From NCBI RefSeq assembly GCF_001522585.2, contig NZ_CP013373.1, forward strand, positions 124,001 to 188,000: a stretch of 64,000 nt of DNA. Direction: 5' to 3'. Source of the DNA: Burkholderia sp. NRF60-BP8. Its GTDB lineage: Bacteria > Pseudomonadota > Gammaproteobacteria > Burkholderiales > Burkholderiaceae. The position numbers were made by a program, and so were the translations under genes. How positions within the stretch are numbered: position 1 is the stretch's first letter; every line of letters starts with the position of its first letter. Shown one piece after another: positions 30,206-42,484 of the stretch. The notes under the pieces are model-generated. The model made no database searches, was not told the DNA's origin, and was given only the letters and a program-made list of their open reading frames with translations.

Positions 30206-30235
30206 CTACACCGTCAAGCCACAAAGGAGGTTGTC

Positions 30236-32776
<2,541 letters not shown>

Positions 32777-32786
32777 GGAGCGGGCG

Positions 32787-33164
32787 ATGGGCTTTCTGAA
32801 ACGGATTCTCGGTGGGCACGGCAGCGGCGGAAACCGGGGTGAGCGCAGCCCCGGCGGCCCCGGTAGCGGGCATCACGGCGGGACACGTCAGGGCGGCCAT
32901 GGCGGCCACGATGCGCGCGGCCGCGATCGCCACGGCTGGGGCTGGCAGGCGCCGGCCGATGCCAGTGGCGGGCGAGGCGGCCAGGGTGGCAACGTGCCGC
33001 TGAGCCAGCTCGCGTGCGCGGGCTGCGGCGCACTCAACGCAGCCGATGCACGCTTCTGCGCAAAGTGCGGCGCGGCGCAACGCAGCAAGGCCTGCAGCCG
33101 CTGCCATGCGGCGTTGGCGACCGACGCGCGGTTCTGTCCCGGTTGCGGGACGCAGGCCGCTTGA
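32787..33164 (+). CDS. Double zinc-ribbon protein with Gly/His-rich N-terminus
   Basis: The 125-residue product has an N-terminal half rich in Gly, His and Arg (GGPGSGHHGGTRQGGHGGHD) and two zinc ribbons at the C-terminus: CAGCGALNAADARFCAKCG and CSRCHAALATDARFCPGCG. No enzyme domain. It starts 10 bp after the metal ATPase stop, with GAGGAG, so it is very probably in the same metal-induced message. Binding or buffering of zinc/cadmium is an inference from content and context. Confidence 0.75.
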   Translation: MGFLKRILGGHGSGGNRGERSPGGPGSGHHGGTRQGGHGGHDARGRDRHGWGWQAPADASGGRGGQGGNVPLSQLACAGCGALNAADARFCAKCGAAQRSKACSRCHAALATDARFCPGCGTQAA

Positions 33165-33245
33165 GTATCTCCGCGAGTTCGCGCCTGCCAGGCATACGCA
33201 CCGGCCGGCGCGCTTCGTTCGACGGCCGGCGCACCGGCCCGTCGC

Positions 33246-34127
33246 TCAGCGCAGCGGCAGGTGAATTTCGGTGAGCAGGTCGGCCGGCGCCGTGTCCATC
33301 GGCGTATTGAGGTACAGCTCGAACGGCGGGGCATCGGCGGCTTCGCGGCCCGAGTGGCGCAGCCAGTCGCCGTAGAGCCACTGGTAGGCCGTCTTCAGGT
33401 CCGCATACGGCCCGGTATGCAGCAGCACCGCGTATTCGCCGCCGGCGATCGTCACGCGCTCGACCGGCGGCGCGGGCGCCACGTCCGGCGCGCCGTCGGC
33501 CGGCATCCAGCACGCTTTCGCGCGCAACTGCGCTTCGGGCGTCGTGTCCGGATCGTCGTAGAAAATCCCGATCATCTTCGCGCCCGGGCCGATCAGCCCG
33601 TGCTGCCCGGCCCACGCGCCGATCTGCCCGAACGCGTCGCCTACCTTCATGTACGCGCCGGTGTGCGTCACCGCGTAGCCGCGCAGTGCCGGCAGGCGCC
33701 GGATCTCGACCTCGTGCTTGAACATGTCTTCCTCTCCTCGCTGTAACGGATAAATCGGCCGGTGGCGGCCGGTGCGCCGGTGCTGCGCGGGCAGCACGCC
33801 GTACGCGTCGCGAAACGCCCGCGCGAACGCGTGCGTCGAACCGTAGCCCGCGCGCCGCGCGATCTCGTCGAGCGGCCGCTCGGTGCAGACCAGATCCTCG
33901 GACGCCCGCACGATCCGCATCCGCCGCACCGTCGACACGATCGACTCGCCGTACAGCGCGCGATAGACGCGCTGCCAGTGATACGGCGACAGGCAAGCGA
34001 TTTCCGCAAGCCTGTTCAGGTCGAGCGGGCCGTCGAGATGCGCGCCGATGTACGCGTGAACGCGCGCCACGCTCGCTGCGTAGCGGACCCACGCGGGCGG
34101 CTCGATCTTCGTTTCGGATGCAGGCAT
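33246..34127 (-). CDS. AraC-family regulator with GyrI-like effector domain
   Basis: From the ATG at 34127 the product has 293 residues. The N-terminal AraC double HTH (VHAYIGAHLDGPLDLNRLAEIACLSPYHWQRVYRAL, then GYGSTHAFARAFRDAYGVLP) is followed from about residue 140 by a SbmC/GyrI (Rob C-terminal) domain. That domain has RRLPALRGYAVTHTGAYM and IGIFYDDPDTTPEAQLRAKACW. Such proteins sense lipophilic or cationic compounds. An ATG at 34157 would add ten residues. Its targets are not evident; the divergent neighbour is a CmpX-like channel gene. Confidence 0.9.
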   Translation of the reverse strand: MPASETKIEPPAWVRYAASVARVHAYIGAHLDGPLDLNRLAEIACLSPYHWQRVYRALYGESIVSTVRRMRIVRASEDLVCTERPLDEIARRAGYGSTHAFARAFRDAYGVLPAQHRRTGRHRPIYPLQRGEEDMFKHEVEIRRLPALRGYAVTHTGAYMKVGDAFGQIGAWAGQHGLIGPGAKMIGIFYDDPDTTPEAQLRAKACWMPADGAPDVAPAPPVERVTIAGGEYAVLLHTGPYADLKTAYQWLYGDWLRHSGREAADAPPFELYLNTPMDTAPADLLTEIHLPLR

Positions 34128-34403
34128 CGGCGTGTCCGGGGCAAGAATCGACGCCACGGTAGCACGGCCCGAATGGACAAATCTTGCGGAAATGCGTAGT
34201 GGTCCAAAATCTGCCCCTTTTTATTTCATCGAAATGGGGTCTTGCCCCGCCGCAATCTAGAACTAAAGTTAAAGACGGTGAAATCGGGTGATTGCGTCAT
34301 TTTTCTCGGGTAAGTTGCTCGGACGGGGCAGCACGCTTTTTCGAAGTACGCAGGTCGTTCGTCGATGTTCAATCGCACCACCACGTTTTCGGGAGAAGAA
34401 GAA

Positions 34404-35867
34404 ATGGATGCTTCCAGCTTCATCACGTCGCTGCAGACCACGCTAGGCGGATACCTGCCCAAGATCGCCGGCGCGATCGGCATCCTGGTGATCGGCTGGC
34501 TGATCGCCGTGGCGGTGCGGGCCGGCGCACTGCGCCTGCTCAACGCACTGAAGGTCGATCAGCGGATCAACGAAAGTACCGGCCAGGGCGCGTGCGTCGA
34601 ACGCATCATCGCCGGCGGCCTGTTCTGGCTCGTGCTGCTCGTCACCGCGGTGGGCATTTTCAACGTGCTCAACCTGTACGCGGTCTCCAATCCGTTCTCG
34701 CTGCTCGTCACGCACATCGTCAACTACCTGCCGAACCTGATCGGCGGCGCGGCGCTGACGCTGATCGCGTGGCTGATCGCGTCGCTGCTGCGCAGCCTCG
34801 CGAACCGCGCGCTGAAGGCGAGCAAGATCGACGACAAGCTGTCCGAAGGCGCCGGCATGCAGCCGATGAGCGGCTATCTCGGCGACGTGCTGTTCTGGCT
34901 CGTGATCCTGATGTTCCTGCCGGCGATCCTCGCGTCGTTCGCGCTGTCGGGCCTGCTCTCGCCGGTGCAGGGGATGGTCGACAAGCTGCTCGCGATCGTG
35001 CCGAACATCTTCGCGGCCGCGGTGATCGGCTTCGTCGGCTGGGTCGTCGCGCGCGTGCTGCGCGGCCTCGTGACGAACCTGCTGGTCGCCGCCGGCGCCG
35101 ACCGCCTCACGCAAGGAATCGACAGCCCGACGCCCGTGCGCGTGTCGAGCCTGATCGGCACGATCGTCTACGTGTTCGTGTTCGTGCCGACGCTGATCTC
35201 CGCGCTCGACGCGCTGAAGATCGACGCGATCTCGATCCCCGCGACCAACATGCTGAACCAGTTCCTCGGCGCGGTGCCGGACATCGTCGCGGCGATCGTG
35301 ATCGTGCTCGTCACGTTCTACTTCGCGCGCTTCGTCGCGTCGCTCGCGCAGAAGCTGCTGGAAGCCGCCGGCGCGGACGGGCTGCCGGCCGTGCTCGGCG
35401 TCGAGCGCGTGTTCTCGGGCATTTTGCAGCCGTCGGTGCTGGTCGCGCGGCTGATCGTGTTCTTCGCGATGCTGTTCGCGGCGGTCGAGGCCGCGAACCG
35501 GCTCGGCTTCTCGCAGGTGCGCGACGTCGTCACGCTGTTCATCGAGTTCGGCGGCCACGTGCTGATGGGCGGCGTGATCCTCGTGATCGGCGTGTGGCTC
35601 GCGGGCCTCGCGCGCCGCGTGATCGAGCAGGCCGACCGCGAGCACAGCGTGCTGTTCGCGCGCATCGCGCAATTCGCGATCCTCGGCCTCGTGTTCGCGA
35701 TGGGGCTGCGCGCGATGGGCATCGCGAACGAAATCGTCCAGCTCGCGTTCGGGCTCGTGCTCGGCGCGATCGCGGTGGCCGTCGCGCTGTCGTTCGGCCT
35801 CGGCGGCCGCGAGGCGGCCGGCAAGCTGCTCGACCGCTGGTTCAACCAGCGCGGCGGCGGCCAGTAA
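34404..35867 (+). CDS. CmpX-like mechanosensitive-type membrane protein
   Basis: The 487-residue inner-membrane protein has about ten hydrophobic segments, arranged as repeats of a TM-helix unit resembling the MS_channel TM helix. Repeated phrases are YLPKIAGAIGILVIGWLIA, YLPNLIGGAALTLIAWLIA, IVPNIFAAAVIGFVGWVVA and AVPDIVAAIVIVLVTFYFA. This is the layout of Pseudomonas CmpX. The C-terminal LSFGLGGREAAGKLL resembles the start of an MscS beta domain, but that domain itself is absent. The ATG at 34404 follows GGGAGAAGAAGAA. The 276-bp AT-rich gap upstream shows no motif I trust. Confidence 0.85.
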   Translation: MDASSFITSLQTTLGGYLPKIAGAIGILVIGWLIAVAVRAGALRLLNALKVDQRINESTGQGACVERIIAGGLFWLVLLVTAVGIFNVLNLYAVSNPFSLLVTHIVNYLPNLIGGAALTLIAWLIASLLRSLANRALKASKIDDKLSEGAGMQPMSGYLGDVLFWLVILMFLPAILASFALSGLLSPVQGMVDKLLAIVPNIFAAAVIGFVGWVVARVLRGLVTNLLVAAGADRLTQGIDSPTPVRVSSLIGTIVYVFVFVPTLISALDALKIDAISIPATNMLNQFLGAVPDIVAAIVIVLVTFYFARFVASLAQKLLEAAGADGLPAVLGVERVFSGILQPSVLVARLIVFFAMLFAAVEAANRLGFSQVRDVVTLFIEFGGHVLMGGVILVIGVWLAGLARRVIEQADREHSVLFARIAQFAILGLVFAMGLRAMGIANEIVQLAFGLVLGAIAVAVALSFGLGGREAAGKLLDRWFNQRGGGQ

Positions 35868-36054
35868 GCACGGCCGATCCGGCCCGCGCTGCGCGGCCGG
35901 ATCGGCGCGGCCACATGCGCGGCCGGCGTTTTCGCAAGCGAAACGTCAGCCGCGATCTTTGCCGAATTTCGATAACACGTCGTTTAATGACTCTCTAGCA
36001 TCGATTCTCAGTCGCGCGGGCGTGCAGGCCCGGCGCCATTGAGGAGAGAGTCCG

Positions 36055-37467
36055 ATGAAAGCAGAGTCGAATGGCCGGCCCGCCGCCGGCGCCAGGTCGC
36101 CCGGCCAGCCCGCGCTGCAGCAGACGCTCGGGACCTGGCAACTGTGGGGCATCGCGGTCGGCCTCGTGATTTCCGGCGAATACTTCGGCTGGAGCTACGG
36201 CTGGGCGAGCGCCGGCACGCTGGGTTTCGTGATCACCGCGCTGTTCGTCGCGGCGATGTACACCACCTTCATCTTCAGTTTCACCGAGCTGACGACGTCG
36301 ATCCCGCACGCGGGCGGCCCGTTCGCGTATGCGCGCCGCGCGTTCGGCCCGACCGGCGGCTATCTGGCAGGAGCTGCGACGCTGGTCGAGTTCGTGTTCG
36401 CGCCGCCCGCGATCGCGCTCGCGATCGGCGCGTACCTGCACGTCCAGTTTCCGGGGCTCGAACCGAAACACGCAGCGATGGGCGCGTATCTCGTGTTCAT
36501 GGCGCTGAACATCGTCGGCGTGCAGATCGCCGCGACCTTCGAGCTCGTCGTCACGCTGCTCGCGATCTTCGAGCTGCTGGTGTTCATGGGCGTCGTGTCG
36601 CCGGGCTTCGCGTGGAGCAATTTCACGAAGGGCGGCTGGTCGGGCGCCGATCACTTCAGCGTGGGCGCGTTCCACGGGATGTTCGCGGCGATTCCGTTCG
36701 CGATCTGGTTCTTCCTCGCGATCGAAGGCGTCGCGATGGCCGCCGAGGAAGCGAAGAACCCGAAGCGCTCGATTCCGATCGCGTACGTGGCCGGGATCCT
36801 GACCCTCGTGGCGCTCGCGATCGGCGTGATGGTGTTCGCCGGCGGCGCGGGCGACTGGACCAAGCTCGCGAACATCAACGACCCGCTGCCGCAGGCGATG
36901 AAGTACATCGTCGGCGAGAACAGCGGCTGGATGCACATGCTCGTGTGGCTCGGGCTGTTCGGGCTCGTCGCGTCGTTCCACGGGATCATCCTCGGCTATT
37001 CGCGCCAGATCTTCGCGCTGGCGCGCGAAGGCTATCTGCCGGAGTGGCTCGGGAAGGTGCATCCGCGCTTCAAGACCCCGCATCGCGCGATCCTCGCGGG
37101 CGGCGTGGTCGGCATCGCGGCGATCTACAGCGACGAGCTGATCCAGTTCGGCGGGCAGACGCTCACCGCGAACATCGTGACGATGTCGGTATTCGGTGCG
37201 ATCGTGATGTATATCGTCAGCATGGCGGCGCTGTTCAAGCTGCGCCGCTCGCAGCCGAACCTGGAGCGGCCGTTCCGCGCGCCGCTGTATCCGATCTTCC
37301 CGGCATTCGCGATCCTCGCGGCGCTGGTCTGCCTCGGTACGATGGTGTATTTCAACGGGCTGGTCGCGCTGGTGTTCGTCGGCTTCCTCGCGGTCGGTTA
37401 CGCGTACTTCCTCGCGACCCGCGCGCAGCGCGCGAGCGCGCCCGGCGACGCGCTGCTGGAGGAGTGA
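36055..37467 (+). CDS. eat: Ethanolamine permease
   Basis: A 470-residue APC-superfamily transporter with about twelve membrane helices. It shows the family opening TLGTWQLWGIAVGLVISGEYFGWSYGW, SIPHAGGPFAYARRAFGP in helix 3, and LERPFRAPLYPIFP before the last helices. It is close to the Eat permeases that are found with eutBC in Pseudomonas and Burkholderia. The ATG at 36055 follows GAGGAGAGAG. It is the first gene of a plus-strand eat-eutB-eutC operon; 110 bp separate it from eutB. Confidence 0.92.
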   Translation: MKAESNGRPAAGARSPGQPALQQTLGTWQLWGIAVGLVISGEYFGWSYGWASAGTLGFVITALFVAAMYTTFIFSFTELTTSIPHAGGPFAYARRAFGPTGGYLAGAATLVEFVFAPPAIALAIGAYLHVQFPGLEPKHAAMGAYLVFMALNIVGVQIAATFELVVTLLAIFELLVFMGVVSPGFAWSNFTKGGWSGADHFSVGAFHGMFAAIPFAIWFFLAIEGVAMAAEEAKNPKRSIPIAYVAGILTLVALAIGVMVFAGGAGDWTKLANINDPLPQAMKYIVGENSGWMHMLVWLGLFGLVASFHGIILGYSRQIFALAREGYLPEWLGKVHPRFKTPHRAILAGGVVGIAAIYSDELIQFGGQTLTANIVTMSVFGAIVMYIVSMAALFKLRRSQPNLERPFRAPLYPIFPAFAILAALVCLGTMVYFNGLVALVFVGFLAVGYAYFLATRAQRASAPGDALLEE

Positions 37468-37577
37468 GCGATGCCGACGGTGCAGGCGAAGGTGAAAGTG
37501 AAAGGCCGTTCCTGACGGCATCCGGCGCACCCCGTCGAACGGGCGCGCCGTCGGCTTTTGGCAAGGAGATTCGAACG

Positions 37578-38975
37578 ATGTCCTATACGGAGACGATCGG
37601 TCCGCGCACGTACCGCTTCGCGGACCTGAAGACGCTGCTCGCGAAGGCGAGCCCGCTGCGTTCCGGCGATCAGCTCGCCGGCGTCGCGGCGGCGAGCGAG
37701 GAGGAGCGCGTCGCCGCGAAGATCGCGCTCGCGGGCGTGCCGCTGAAGGCGTTCCTGAACGAAGCCGTGATCCCGTATGAACACGACGAGGTCACGCGCC
37801 TCATCGTCGACGATCACGACGCGCAGGCGTTCGCGGACATCTCGCATCTCACCGTCGGCGATTTCCGCAACTGGCTGCTGTCGCCCGCGGCCGACGGCGC
37901 CGCGCTCGAACGGATCGCGCCGGGCCTCACGCCCGAGATGGTCGCGGCCGTGTCGAAGCTGATGCGCAACCAGGACCTGATCGCGGCCGCGCGCAAGCGC
38001 CGCGTGGTCACGCGCTTTCGCAACACGGTCGGGCTGGCCGGCCGGATGTCGGTGCGGCTGCAGCCGAACCACCCGACCGACGACGTGAAGGGCATCGCCG
38101 CATCGATGCTCGACGGGCTGATGTACGGCTGCGGCGACGCGATGATCGGCATCAACCCGGCCACCGACAGCCTCGCGGCGATCGTGAAGCTGCTCGCGAT
38201 GATCGACGGTTTCCGCGAACGCTACGGCGTGCCGACCCAGTCGTGCGTACTCACGCACGTGACCAACACGATCGCGGCGATCGAGAAGGGCGCGCCGGTC
38301 GATCTCGTGTTCCAGTCGATCGCGGGCACCGAGAAGGCGAACGCGAGCTTCGGGATCTCGCTCGCGCTGCTCGGCGAGGCGCGCGAAGCCGCGCTGTCGC
38401 TCAAGCGCGGCACGGTCGGCAACAATCTCATGTACTTCGAGACCGGCCAGGGCAGCGCGCTGTCGGCGAACGCGCACCACGGCGTCGACCAGCAGACCTG
38501 CGAGGTGCGGGCGTATGCGGTCGCGCGCAAGTTCGAGCCGTTCCTCGTGAACACGGTGGTCGGCTTCATCGGGCCCGAATACCTGTACGACGGCAAGCAG
38601 ATCATCCGCGCGGGCCTCGAGGATCACTTCTGCGGCAAGCTGCTCGGCGTGCCGATGGGCTGCGACATCTGCTACACGAACCACGCGGAAGCCGACCAGG
38701 ACGACATGGACACGCTGCTGACGCTGCTGGGCGCGGCCGGCATCAACTTCATCATGGGGATTCCGGGCGCGGACGACGTGATGCTGAACTACCAGAGCAC
38801 GTCGTTCCACGACCAGCTCTACGTGCGCGAGGTGCTCGGCCTGCGCCGCGCGCCCGAGTTCGAGGAATGGCTGGAGACGATGGAGATCGCCGACGCGCAC
38901 GGCGCGCTGCGCGCGGCGACGGCACGCGTGCCGCTGCTCGCGGGCGCGAACGACTGGATGGGGGTGTCCGCATGA
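37578..38975 (+). CDS. eutB: Ethanolamine ammonia-lyase large subunit
   Basis: With EutC it converts ethanolamine to acetaldehyde and ammonia using adenosylcobalamin. The 465-residue TIM-barrel subunit starts YTETIGPRTYRFADLKTLLAKASP. It contains GDAMIGINPATDS, CVLTHVTNT, FQSIAGTEKANASFG, the FETGQGSALSANAHHGVDQQT substrate/cofactor region, and GCDICYTNHAEADQDDMD. All are highly conserved in EutB. The start follows AAGGAGATTCGAACG, and the last 4 bp overlap eutC. No gene for the reactivase EutA or for microcompartment shells is in the window. Confidence 0.97.
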   Translation: MSYTETIGPRTYRFADLKTLLAKASPLRSGDQLAGVAAASEEERVAAKIALAGVPLKAFLNEAVIPYEHDEVTRLIVDDHDAQAFADISHLTVGDFRNWLLSPAADGAALERIAPGLTPEMVAAVSKLMRNQDLIAAARKRRVVTRFRNTVGLAGRMSVRLQPNHPTDDVKGIAASMLDGLMYGCGDAMIGINPATDSLAAIVKLLAMIDGFRERYGVPTQSCVLTHVTNTIAAIEKGAPVDLVFQSIAGTEKANASFGISLALLGEAREAALSLKRGTVGNNLMYFETGQGSALSANAHHGVDQQTCEVRAYAVARKFEPFLVNTVVGFIGPEYLYDGKQIIRAGLEDHFCGKLLGVPMGCDICYTNHAEADQDDMDTLLTLLGAAGINFIMGIPGADDVMLNYQSTSFHDQLYVREVLGLRRAPEFEEWLETMEIADAHGALRAATARVPLLAGANDWMGVSA

Positions 38976-39769
38976 GCGACGCCGTCGAGAAGAACCCGTG
39001 GGCGCAGCTGAAGTCGTTCACGAACGCGCGGATCGCGCTCGGTCGCGCGGGCAACAGCCTGCCGACCGCGCCGCTGCTGGCCTTCAACCTGTCGCATGCG
39101 CAGGCGCGCGACGCGGTGCACCAGCCGCTCGACGCGGACGCGCTGCGGCGCGAGATCGAGGCGGCCGGCCTGCTGCCGACGCTCGGCGTGCAGAGCGCCG
39201 CGCCGGACCGCGATCATTACCTGCGCCGGCCCGATCTCGGCCGCAAGCTGTCCGACGACAGCCGCGGGCTGCTGGCCGGCTACGGGGCGGCGCTTGACGA
39301 GGCGCCCGATGTCGTGTTCGTGGTCGGCGACGGGCTGTCGGCGTTCGCGGCCGCGAAGCAGGCGCTGCCGCTGTTGCAGGCCGTGCGGCCGCGGCTCGAT
39401 GCGGACGGCTGGCGGATCGGCCCGGTGGTGGTCGCGACGCAGGCGCGCGTCGCGCTCGGCGACGAGATCGGCGAGCTGCTGCGCGCGAAGGTGGTCGCGA
39501 TGCTGATCGGCGAGCGGCCCGGGCTCAGCTCGCCGGACAGCCTCGGCGTGTATCTGACGTGGGCGCCGAAGGTCGGCTGTCACGACGCGCTGCGCAACTG
39601 CATTTCGAACGTGCGGCCCGAAGGGCTGCCGCACGCGGCCGCCGCGCACAAGCTGCATTACCTGATGACGCATGCGCGCCGCCTCGGGCTGACGGGCGTC
39701 GGGCTGAAGGACGACAGCGACGCGCTGCCGCCGCCGGTCGAAGCGGAGCGGATCGGCGCGACTACCTGA
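38972..39769 (+). CDS. eutC: Ethanolamine ammonia-lyase small subunit
   Basis: The 265-residue B12-binding partner of EutB. Conserved stretches are NPWAQLKSFTNARIALGRAGNSLPT, FNLSHAQARDAVHQPLD, FVVGDGLSAFAAAKQA, MLIGERPGLSSPDSLG and VGCHDALRNCISNVRPEGL. It overlaps eutB by ATGA, indicating translational coupling for equal amounts. Its 3' end overlaps the convergent LysR gene by 8 bp, so the two transcripts are antisense at their ends. Confidence 0.97.
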   Translation: MSDAVEKNPWAQLKSFTNARIALGRAGNSLPTAPLLAFNLSHAQARDAVHQPLDADALRREIEAAGLLPTLGVQSAAPDRDHYLRRPDLGRKLSDDSRGLLAGYGAALDEAPDVVFVVGDGLSAFAAAKQALPLLQAVRPRLDADGWRIGPVVVATQARVALGDEIGELLRAKVVAMLIGERPGLSSPDSLGVYLTWAPKVGCHDALRNCISNVRPEGLPHAAAAHKLHYLMTHARRLGLTGVGLKDDSDALPPPVEAERIGATT

Positions 39770-40646
39770 ACAGCCGCTCGCACAGGAAATCGACGAACAC
39801 GCGCAGCTTCGGCGACAACTGCCGGCTCGACGGCCACACGATCGAGAACTGCCCCGGCGCGATCCGGTAGTCGTCGAGCACGGTGACGAGCGCGCCGTGC
39901 TCGAGCGCGTCGCGCGCGAGGAAGTCGGGCATGTAGCCGATGCCGAGCCCTGCGAGCACGGCGCCGCGCAGCGCCTCCATGTTGTTGCAGGTCATCGCGG
40001 TGCGCAGCGCGAGCGGCGTGCCGTCGTCGGCCGCGAGCGCCCAGTCCTGCAGCTTGCCGGTGGTCGGGAAGCAATAGCGCACGCAGTCGTGCGCGTCGAG
40101 CTCGCGCGGCGTGCGCGGCGTGCCGGCCTGCGCGAGATACGCGGGCGTCGCGCACAGCACGAACGCGAACGGACCGAGCCGCCGCGACATCAGGCTCGAA
40201 TCGGACAGCGGGCCGCTGCGGATCACCGCGTCGAAGCCGCCTTCGACCACGTCGACCATCCGGTCGTTGAAATCGAGATCGAGTTCGACGTCCGGATAGC
40301 GCTGCCGGAATTCGGGCAGCACCGGCAGCAGGAAGCGGTAGCCGATCACCGGCAGGCTCACGCGCAACTTGCCGCGCGGGCGCTGCGCGGACGCCGTCAC
40401 GGTCGCCTCCGCGTCGCGGAAATCCTCGAGGATGCGCTGGCAGCGCTCGTAGAAATGCCGCCCCTCTTCGGTGAGCGTCACGCGCCGCGTCGTGCGGTTG
40501 AACAGCCGTACGCCGAGCGACTGCTCCATTTTCGCGATGGTCTTGCCGACCGCGGACGCCGAGATGCCGAGCGCGCGGCCGGCCGCGACGAAGCTCAGCG
40601 CTTCGGCGGTGCGCACGAACGCGACGATGCCGGTGAGGTTTTCCAT
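39762..40646 (-). CDS. LysR-family transcriptional regulator
   Basis: The 294-residue product has the LysR winged HTH (IVAFVRTAEALSFVAAGRALGISASAVGKTIAKMEQSLGVRLFNRTTR, residues about 5-55) and a periplasmic-binding-like effector domain with LDLDFNDRMVDVVEGGFDAVIRSG. The form and the FDAVIRSGPLSDSSL phrase fit the CrgA/YhjC subgroup. It is divergent from the MFS transporter gene (160-bp gap) and convergent with eutC. Control of the transporter is the more likely role. Confidence 0.93.
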   Translation of the reverse strand: MENLTGIVAFVRTAEALSFVAAGRALGISASAVGKTIAKMEQSLGVRLFNRTTRRVTLTEEGRHFYERCQRILEDFRDAEATVTASAQRPRGKLRVSLPVIGYRFLLPVLPEFRQRYPDVELDLDFNDRMVDVVEGGFDAVIRSGPLSDSSLMSRRLGPFAFVLCATPAYLAQAGTPRTPRELDAHDCVRYCFPTTGKLQDWALAADDGTPLALRTAMTCNNMEALRGAVLAGLGIGYMPDFLARDALEHGALVTVLDDYRIAPGQFSIVWPSSRQLSPKLRVFVDFLCERLFR

Positions 40647-40806
40647 CTTTCCATCGAATCGAAGGACGTGCGGCGACGCACGCTGGCAGAGGTATTGCGG
40701 AATTTTAGTCCGTTATATGCGGAGCTTCGCGTGGTTTTTCGCGGATTGAATCCGATTTATCGTCTGTCGCTCCGATGGCGCATCCGCGCCGGCTTTTCGA
40801 GGAGCG

Positions 40807-42474
40807 ATGATGGATCACCCTGTTTCGGCCAATTCGGCGCTGGCGGCGCGCCGGCGCGCGTGGGTGCTGGCCGCCGTCTGCATGGCCGCCGTCGCGTTGC
40901 CGCTGTCGTTTTCGGGCGGCGCGGTCGCGACGCCGGCGATCGGCCGCGACCTGCACGGCAGCCCGGTCGCGATGAACTGGATCACCAACGCGTTCATGCT
41001 CGCGTTCGGCAGCTTCCTGATGGCGTCGGGCGCGCTCGCCGACCAGTTCGGCCGCAAGCGCCTGTTTGCCATCGGGGTCGGCGGCTTCACGCTGATGTCG
41101 GTCGCGCTCGCGTTCGCGCCGTCGATGCTCGCGGTCGATCTGCTGCGCGCCGCCCAAGGGCTCGCGGCGGCCGCGGCGCTGGCCGGCGGCACGGCCGCGC
41201 TCGCGCAGGAGTTCGACGGCGCGGCGCGCACGCGCGCATTCAGCCTGCTCGGCACGACGTTCGGGATCGGCCTCGCGTTCGGGCCCGTGCTCGCCGGCGG
41301 CCTGATCGGGCATTACGGCTGGCGCGCGATCTTCGTGACGAGCGCGGTGGCCGGCGTGCTGTCACTCGCGTTCGGGCTGCCGCGCATGCACGAGTCGCGC
41401 GATCCGCACGCGACGGGGCTCGATTGGCCCGGCACGGCCGCGTTCACGGCCGCACTGACGCTGTTCACGTTCGGCGTGATCGAGGCGCCCGCGCGCGGCT
41501 GGTCGAGTCCGCTCGTGATCGCGCTGCTGGCCGGCGCGGCGCTCGGCGCGTGCGCGTTCGTGACGATCGAGACGCGCGTCGCGCGGCCGATGCTCGACCT
41601 GTCGCTGTTCCGCATCGCGCGCTTCGTCGGCGTGCAGGTGCTGCCGGTGTCGACCTGCTGCTGCTACATCGTGCTGCTCGTCGTGCTGCCGCTGCGCTTC
41701 ATCGGTATCGACGGCTTCAGCGAGATCGACGCGGGCTGGCTGATGCTCGCGATCTCCGCGCCGATGCTGGTGGTGCCGCTCGGCGCGGCGACGCTCACGC
41801 GCTGGCTGTCGGCCGGCGTGATTTCCGGGCTCGGGCTGCTGATCGCGGCGGCCGGGCTCGTCTGGCTCGGCATCGCGCTGCGCGGCGGCGCGGGGCCGGC
41901 GGCGATCGCGCCGATGCTCGCGATCGGCGTCGGCGCCGGCATGCCGTGGGGGCTGATGGACGGGCTGTCGGTGAGCGTCGTGCCGAAAGCGCGCGCAGGG
42001 ATGGCCACGGGCATTTTCAGCACGACGCGCGTGGCCGGCGAGGGGATCGCGCTGGCGATCGTCGGCGCGGTGCTGGCCGCGCTCGCGCAAGCGGGGCTGG
42101 CGCACACGGCAGGGGCGGCCGGCACGCCGGACGCGACGCTGCGGGCCGCCGCGCGGCTTGCGACCGGCGATCTCGCGGGCGCGGCTGCCGCGTTGCCGGC
42201 CGTCGGTCGCGCGGCGTTGATCGCGAGCTACACGCACGCGTTCGATCGGCTGCTGGCCGGGCTGGCCGTCGTCACGGTGCTGTGCGCGGCGGTGGTGTTC
42301 GGGTTTCTCGGCGGGCGGTCGGCGGCCGACGAAACGGGCGACGAAACGGGCGACGAGGCGGGCGACGAGGCGGGCGACGAGGCGGGCGACGAGGCGGGAG
42401 GCCGCACGTTCACCGATGCGTCGGCGCGCAGCAGCCGGATCGAACCGGCCTGTGCGGAGACGCACGGGCGGTGA
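40807..42474 (+). CDS. MFS drug-efflux-type transporter (DHA2, 14 TM)
   Basis: The 555-residue inner-membrane protein has the DHA2 drug:H+ antiporter pattern. NWITNAFMLAFGSFLMASGALADQFGRKRLF carries motif A, RAAQGLAAAAALAGG fits motif B, and GTTFGIGLAFGPVLAGGLIGHYGWRAIF fits motif C. About 14 hydrophobic helices run to residue 505. The tail has a repeated acidic segment, (DETG)2(DEAG)4, encoded by six 12-bp units at 42328-42399; the length may vary by slippage without breaking the frame. Two ATGs (40807, 40810) are possible. Divergent from a LysR regulator. Confidence 0.9.
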   Translation: MMDHPVSANSALAARRRAWVLAAVCMAAVALPLSFSGGAVATPAIGRDLHGSPVAMNWITNAFMLAFGSFLMASGALADQFGRKRLFAIGVGGFTLMSVALAFAPSMLAVDLLRAAQGLAAAAALAGGTAALAQEFDGAARTRAFSLLGTTFGIGLAFGPVLAGGLIGHYGWRAIFVTSAVAGVLSLAFGLPRMHESRDPHATGLDWPGTAAFTAALTLFTFGVIEAPARGWSSPLVIALLAGAALGACAFVTIETRVARPMLDLSLFRIARFVGVQVLPVSTCCCYIVLLVVLPLRFIGIDGFSEIDAGWLMLAISAPMLVVPLGAATLTRWLSAGVISGLGLLIAAAGLVWLGIALRGGAGPAAIAPMLAIGVGAGMPWGLMDGLSVSVVPKARAGMATGIFSTTRVAGEGIALAIVGAVLAALAQAGLAHTAGAAGTPDATLRAAARLATGDLAGAAAALPAVGRAALIASYTHAFDRLLAGLAVVTVLCAAVVFGFLGGRSAADETGDETGDEAGDEAGDEAGDEAGGRTFTDASARSSRIEPACAETHGR

Positions 42475-42484
42475 GCGTTGTATC

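Noticed and set aside
34264..34280. TAAAGTTA resembling the -35 of a sigma-28 (FliA) promoter upstream of the CmpX-like gene
   Set aside because: No GCCGATAA-like -10 at the required distance.
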